Positions 5,535-6,936 of a stretch of 6,936 bases of DNA are shown in pieces; the stretch's first letter is position 1; every line of letters begins with the position of its first letter. Made by a program: the position numbers and the translations under genes. This DNA is from Spartobacteria bacterium UBA6821 (lineage in GTDB: Bacteria > Verrucomicrobiota > Verrucomicrobiia > Chthoniobacterales > UBA6821), in NCBI GenBank assembly GCA_002452515.1, contig DKEN01000012.1:7510-14445 (forward strand). Reading direction: 5' to 3'. The notes under the pieces are model-generated. The model was not told the origin of the DNA and searched no databases. It saw nothing but the letters and a program-made list of their open reading frames with translations.

Positions 5535-6419
5535 ATGATCCCCCCCAGATTAATTGCAGTTTGCTTGCTGATTTCTTCGATCTCCCCCGTGAGGGCTGTG
5601 GAAACAGTGCTTTATTCCTCCCCGACCTTTAACACGAACAACAATATCGCTTCCTCTGTCTCCGGCTGGTCATCTGGATGGGGAACAGGAAATACCAACA
5701 CCGGTTGGAATTATGTCGGTCAAGTCAGCGATGCAAGTGGTGTCTACCTTGGCAATGGATGGGTACTCACCGCCGCCCATGTGAACAGTCCGACGACCTT
5801 CACCATTAACGGGAACACATATGATGCCACAGGCCTCTCCTACACCGATTTCACCAATAGCAACACAGGCACCACCAATGCCGACATCAACCTCTTCCAG
5901 ATTTCCACCGTTTCCACGCTGGGAACCCCGATCTCGCTTCCCCCGCTAACACTAGCCTCCGCCGTCCCTTCATTCGGTGATACACTCGTCATGATTGGCT
6001 ATGGTTATACCAATGGACAGGGACCTGAAACTTGGGGAAATAATACAATCTCCCACACTAGCGTCATCACCCCAGTCAACAGCTTCGCCAGTCTTGATTT
6101 TACTACTGCCGACATCGGGAGCAGCTATGGGGCCATCGTCTTGGGCGATTCAGGCGGTGGTGACTTTGTGAAAGTGGGATTGGGAACAAATGCAATCTGG
6201 GAATTGGAAGGCATTAACGAAGCTACAGGCACATATATCGGTGTGGATTCCTCATTTTATGTCCAGCTCAGCTCCTACTACTCCCAGATTGATCCCATCA
6301 TCACCGCCGTACCGGAACCGCGAACCTGCTGGCTTCTTGGACTCGGTGTGCTGGCAATTCTTGGAAGTCTGCTAAGAGGGAATCGAAATCTAACTTTCCA
6401 AAAGCAACAGTCATTTTGA
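5535..6419 (+). CDS. Secreted trypsin-like serine protease with PEP-CTERM sorting tail
   Basis: A 294-residue exported protein. Residues 1-21 are a Sec signal peptide (basic Arg5, hydrophobic core, likely cleavage after VRA). The body has chymotrypsin-fold triad motifs: TAAHV with His82, NADINLFQI with Asp117, and GDSGGGD with Ser206. All three are present in the expected order, so it is probably an active endopeptidase; substrate unknown. The C-terminus carries VPEP (259-262), a hydrophobic stretch (about 266-280) and a basic RGNR cluster. This is the PEP-CTERM signal that exosortase recognises at the inner membrane in Gram-negative bacteria with extracellular polymers. Unusually, nine further residues (LTFQKQQSF) follow the basic cluster. 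The mature N-terminal part is very rich in Asn, Ser, Thr, Gly and Trp (residues 28-66), typical of secreted PEP-CTERM proteins. The ATG at 5535 is supported by the signal peptide; only a distant AGGA precedes it. No exosortase gene is in the window. Convergent with dapL. Confidence 0.88.
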   Translation: MIPPRLIAVCLLISSISPVRAVETVLYSSPTFNTNNNIASSVSGWSSGWGTGNTNTGWNYVGQVSDASGVYLGNGWVLTAAHVNSPTTFTINGNTYDATGLSYTDFTNSNTGTTNADINLFQISTVSTLGTPISLPPLTLASAVPSFGDTLVMIGYGYTNGQGPETWGNNTISHTSVITPVNSFASLDFTTADIGSSYGAIVLGDSGGGDFVKVGLGTNAIWELEGINEATGTYIGVDSSFYVQLSSYYSQIDPIITAVPEPRTCWLLGLGVLAILGSLLRGNRNLTFQKQQSF

Positions 6420-6431
6420 CTGGCGGTTTTT
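6408..6431. terminator. Probable bidirectional Rho-independent terminator between the protease gene and dapL
   Basis: CAGTCA-TTT-TGACTG (6408-6422) is a perfect six-base stem whose right arm includes the protease stop codon TGA. On the plus strand it is followed, after GCGG, by five T (6427-6431). Read from dapL on the minus strand, the same stem is followed by TTGCTTTT. The genes converge with only 10 bp between stop codons, a layout where a shared terminator is expected. The stem is not GC-rich, so strength is uncertain. Confidence 0.55.
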
Positions 6432-6936
6432 ACCAAGCCAATGCCTTCAGCCGGGCTGCTGCCTCCAAGGCTTTCTCGCGACTGTTGAAAGCGGAGATAC
6501 GGAAATAGCCCTCCCCTGCGCGACCAAAGCCACTGCCGGGAGTCACGACAATATTCGCTTCGGTCAGCATCCGGTCAAAGATCTCCCAGCTGGTCGCCTC
6601 TTTCGATCCCTTCACCCAAATATAGGGGGCATTGATACCACCGTAGACTTTCAGTCCACTGGCGGTGACGGCTTCCCGTAAAATTGCGGCATTCCCCATG
6701 TAAGAGGCAATCAGGGAAGCCACCTCCTCTCTGCCCTGCTCACTATAGAGAGCTGCGGCTCCGCGCTGAGTGACATAGCTCACTCCATTGAACTTGGTGG
6801 TGAAACGACGGTGCCAAAGCGGATGGAGAGGATGGCGCTCCCCGTCAGCGGAAAACGCGGTCAGCGTCTTGGGAACCACTGTGAAGGCGCAACGGGTTCC
6901 GGTGAAACCACCGTTCTTGGAGAAACTACGAAACTC
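6430..6936 (-). CDS. dapL: LL-diaminopimelate aminotransferase, C-terminal part (runs off right edge)
   Basis: A PLP enzyme of the class I/II aminotransferase fold that converts tetrahydrodipicolinate directly to LL-diaminopimelate with glutamate as amino donor. It shortens the lysine and peptidoglycan route by replacing DapD, DapC and DapE. The visible 168 residues start inside the conserved [17 protein letters not shown] block; its Lys (codon 6918-6916) is the PLP Schiff-base lysine. Further on come [13 protein letters not shown] and [23 protein letters not shown], whose Arg in YFRIS binds the substrate carboxylate. These strings fit DapL more closely than general aspartate aminotransferases. 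The frame is open to the window edge, so the GTG at 6879 is an internal Val codon. With a usual length near 410 residues, about 240 lie outside. DapL occurs in plants, Chlamydiae and Verrucomicrobiota among others, which supports the lineage guess. Confidence 0.93.
   Translation of the reverse strand, partial: EFRSFSKNGGFTGTRCAFTVVPKTLTAFSADGERHPLHPLWHRRFTTKFNGVSYVTQRGAAALYSEQGREEVASLIASYMGNAAILREAVTASGLKVYGGINAPYIWVKGSKEATSWEIFDRMLTEANIVVTPGSGFGRAGEGYFRISAFNSREKALEAAARLKALAW

Noticed and set aside
6877..6879. GTG as the start of the minus-strand gene at the right edge
   Set aside because: The frame continues to the window edge and encodes the conserved [15 protein letters not shown] block of DapL, so this is an internal Val codon.

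Overview
The window reads as ordinary chromosomal housekeeping DNA from a Gram-negative bacterium, most likely of the Verrucomicrobiota / PVC group. Three things point that way together: an LpxC-FabZ fusion gene of lipid A synthesis, an LL-diaminopimelate aminotransferase (DapL), and a secreted protein with a PEP-CTERM sorting tail. None is exclusive to the group (the fusion is also common in Bacteroidota), so the assignment is an inference. No RNA genes, insertion sequences, CRISPR arrays or phage genes are visible. No obviously new multi-gene system is present; the less explained material is in the intergenic dyads and in two divergent proteins.

Layout, left to right. Positions 2-535 (+) encode a methylguanine-DNA methyltransferase domain whose true start may lie left of the window. 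Positions 667-1080 (+) encode an Rrf2-family regulator with Cys/His residues placed to hold an Fe-S cluster. Positions 1092-1886 (-) encode an RluA-type pseudouridine synthase, convergent with the regulator and divergent from the next gene. Positions 2095-3399 (+) encode LpxC-FabZ and, six bases later, 3406-4179 encode LpxA. This pair supplies the first acyltransfer and the committed deacetylation of lipid A, plus the dehydratase of fatty acid elongation that competes for the same hydroxyacyl-ACP. Positions 4281-5444 (+) encode a divergent M29-type metallo-aminopeptidase. Positions 5535-6419 (+) encode a secreted trypsin-like protease with a PEP-CTERM anchor. Positions 6430-6936 (-) hold the 3' part of dapL, running off the right edge.

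Within the window only lpxC-fabZ and lpxA form a clear functional unit. DapL is linked to them only in that it makes the meso-DAP precursor for peptidoglycan, so both concern the cell envelope. The remaining genes look like independent neighbours.

The intergenic DNA is short but structured. There is a two-copy repeat with a 14-bp palindrome before lpxC, a perfect 8+8 dyad before the peptidase gene, three consecutive inverted repeats before the protease gene, and a probable bidirectional terminator between the protease gene and dapL. Most starts have no Shine-Dalgarno sequence; the pseudouridine synthase gene is the clear exception.
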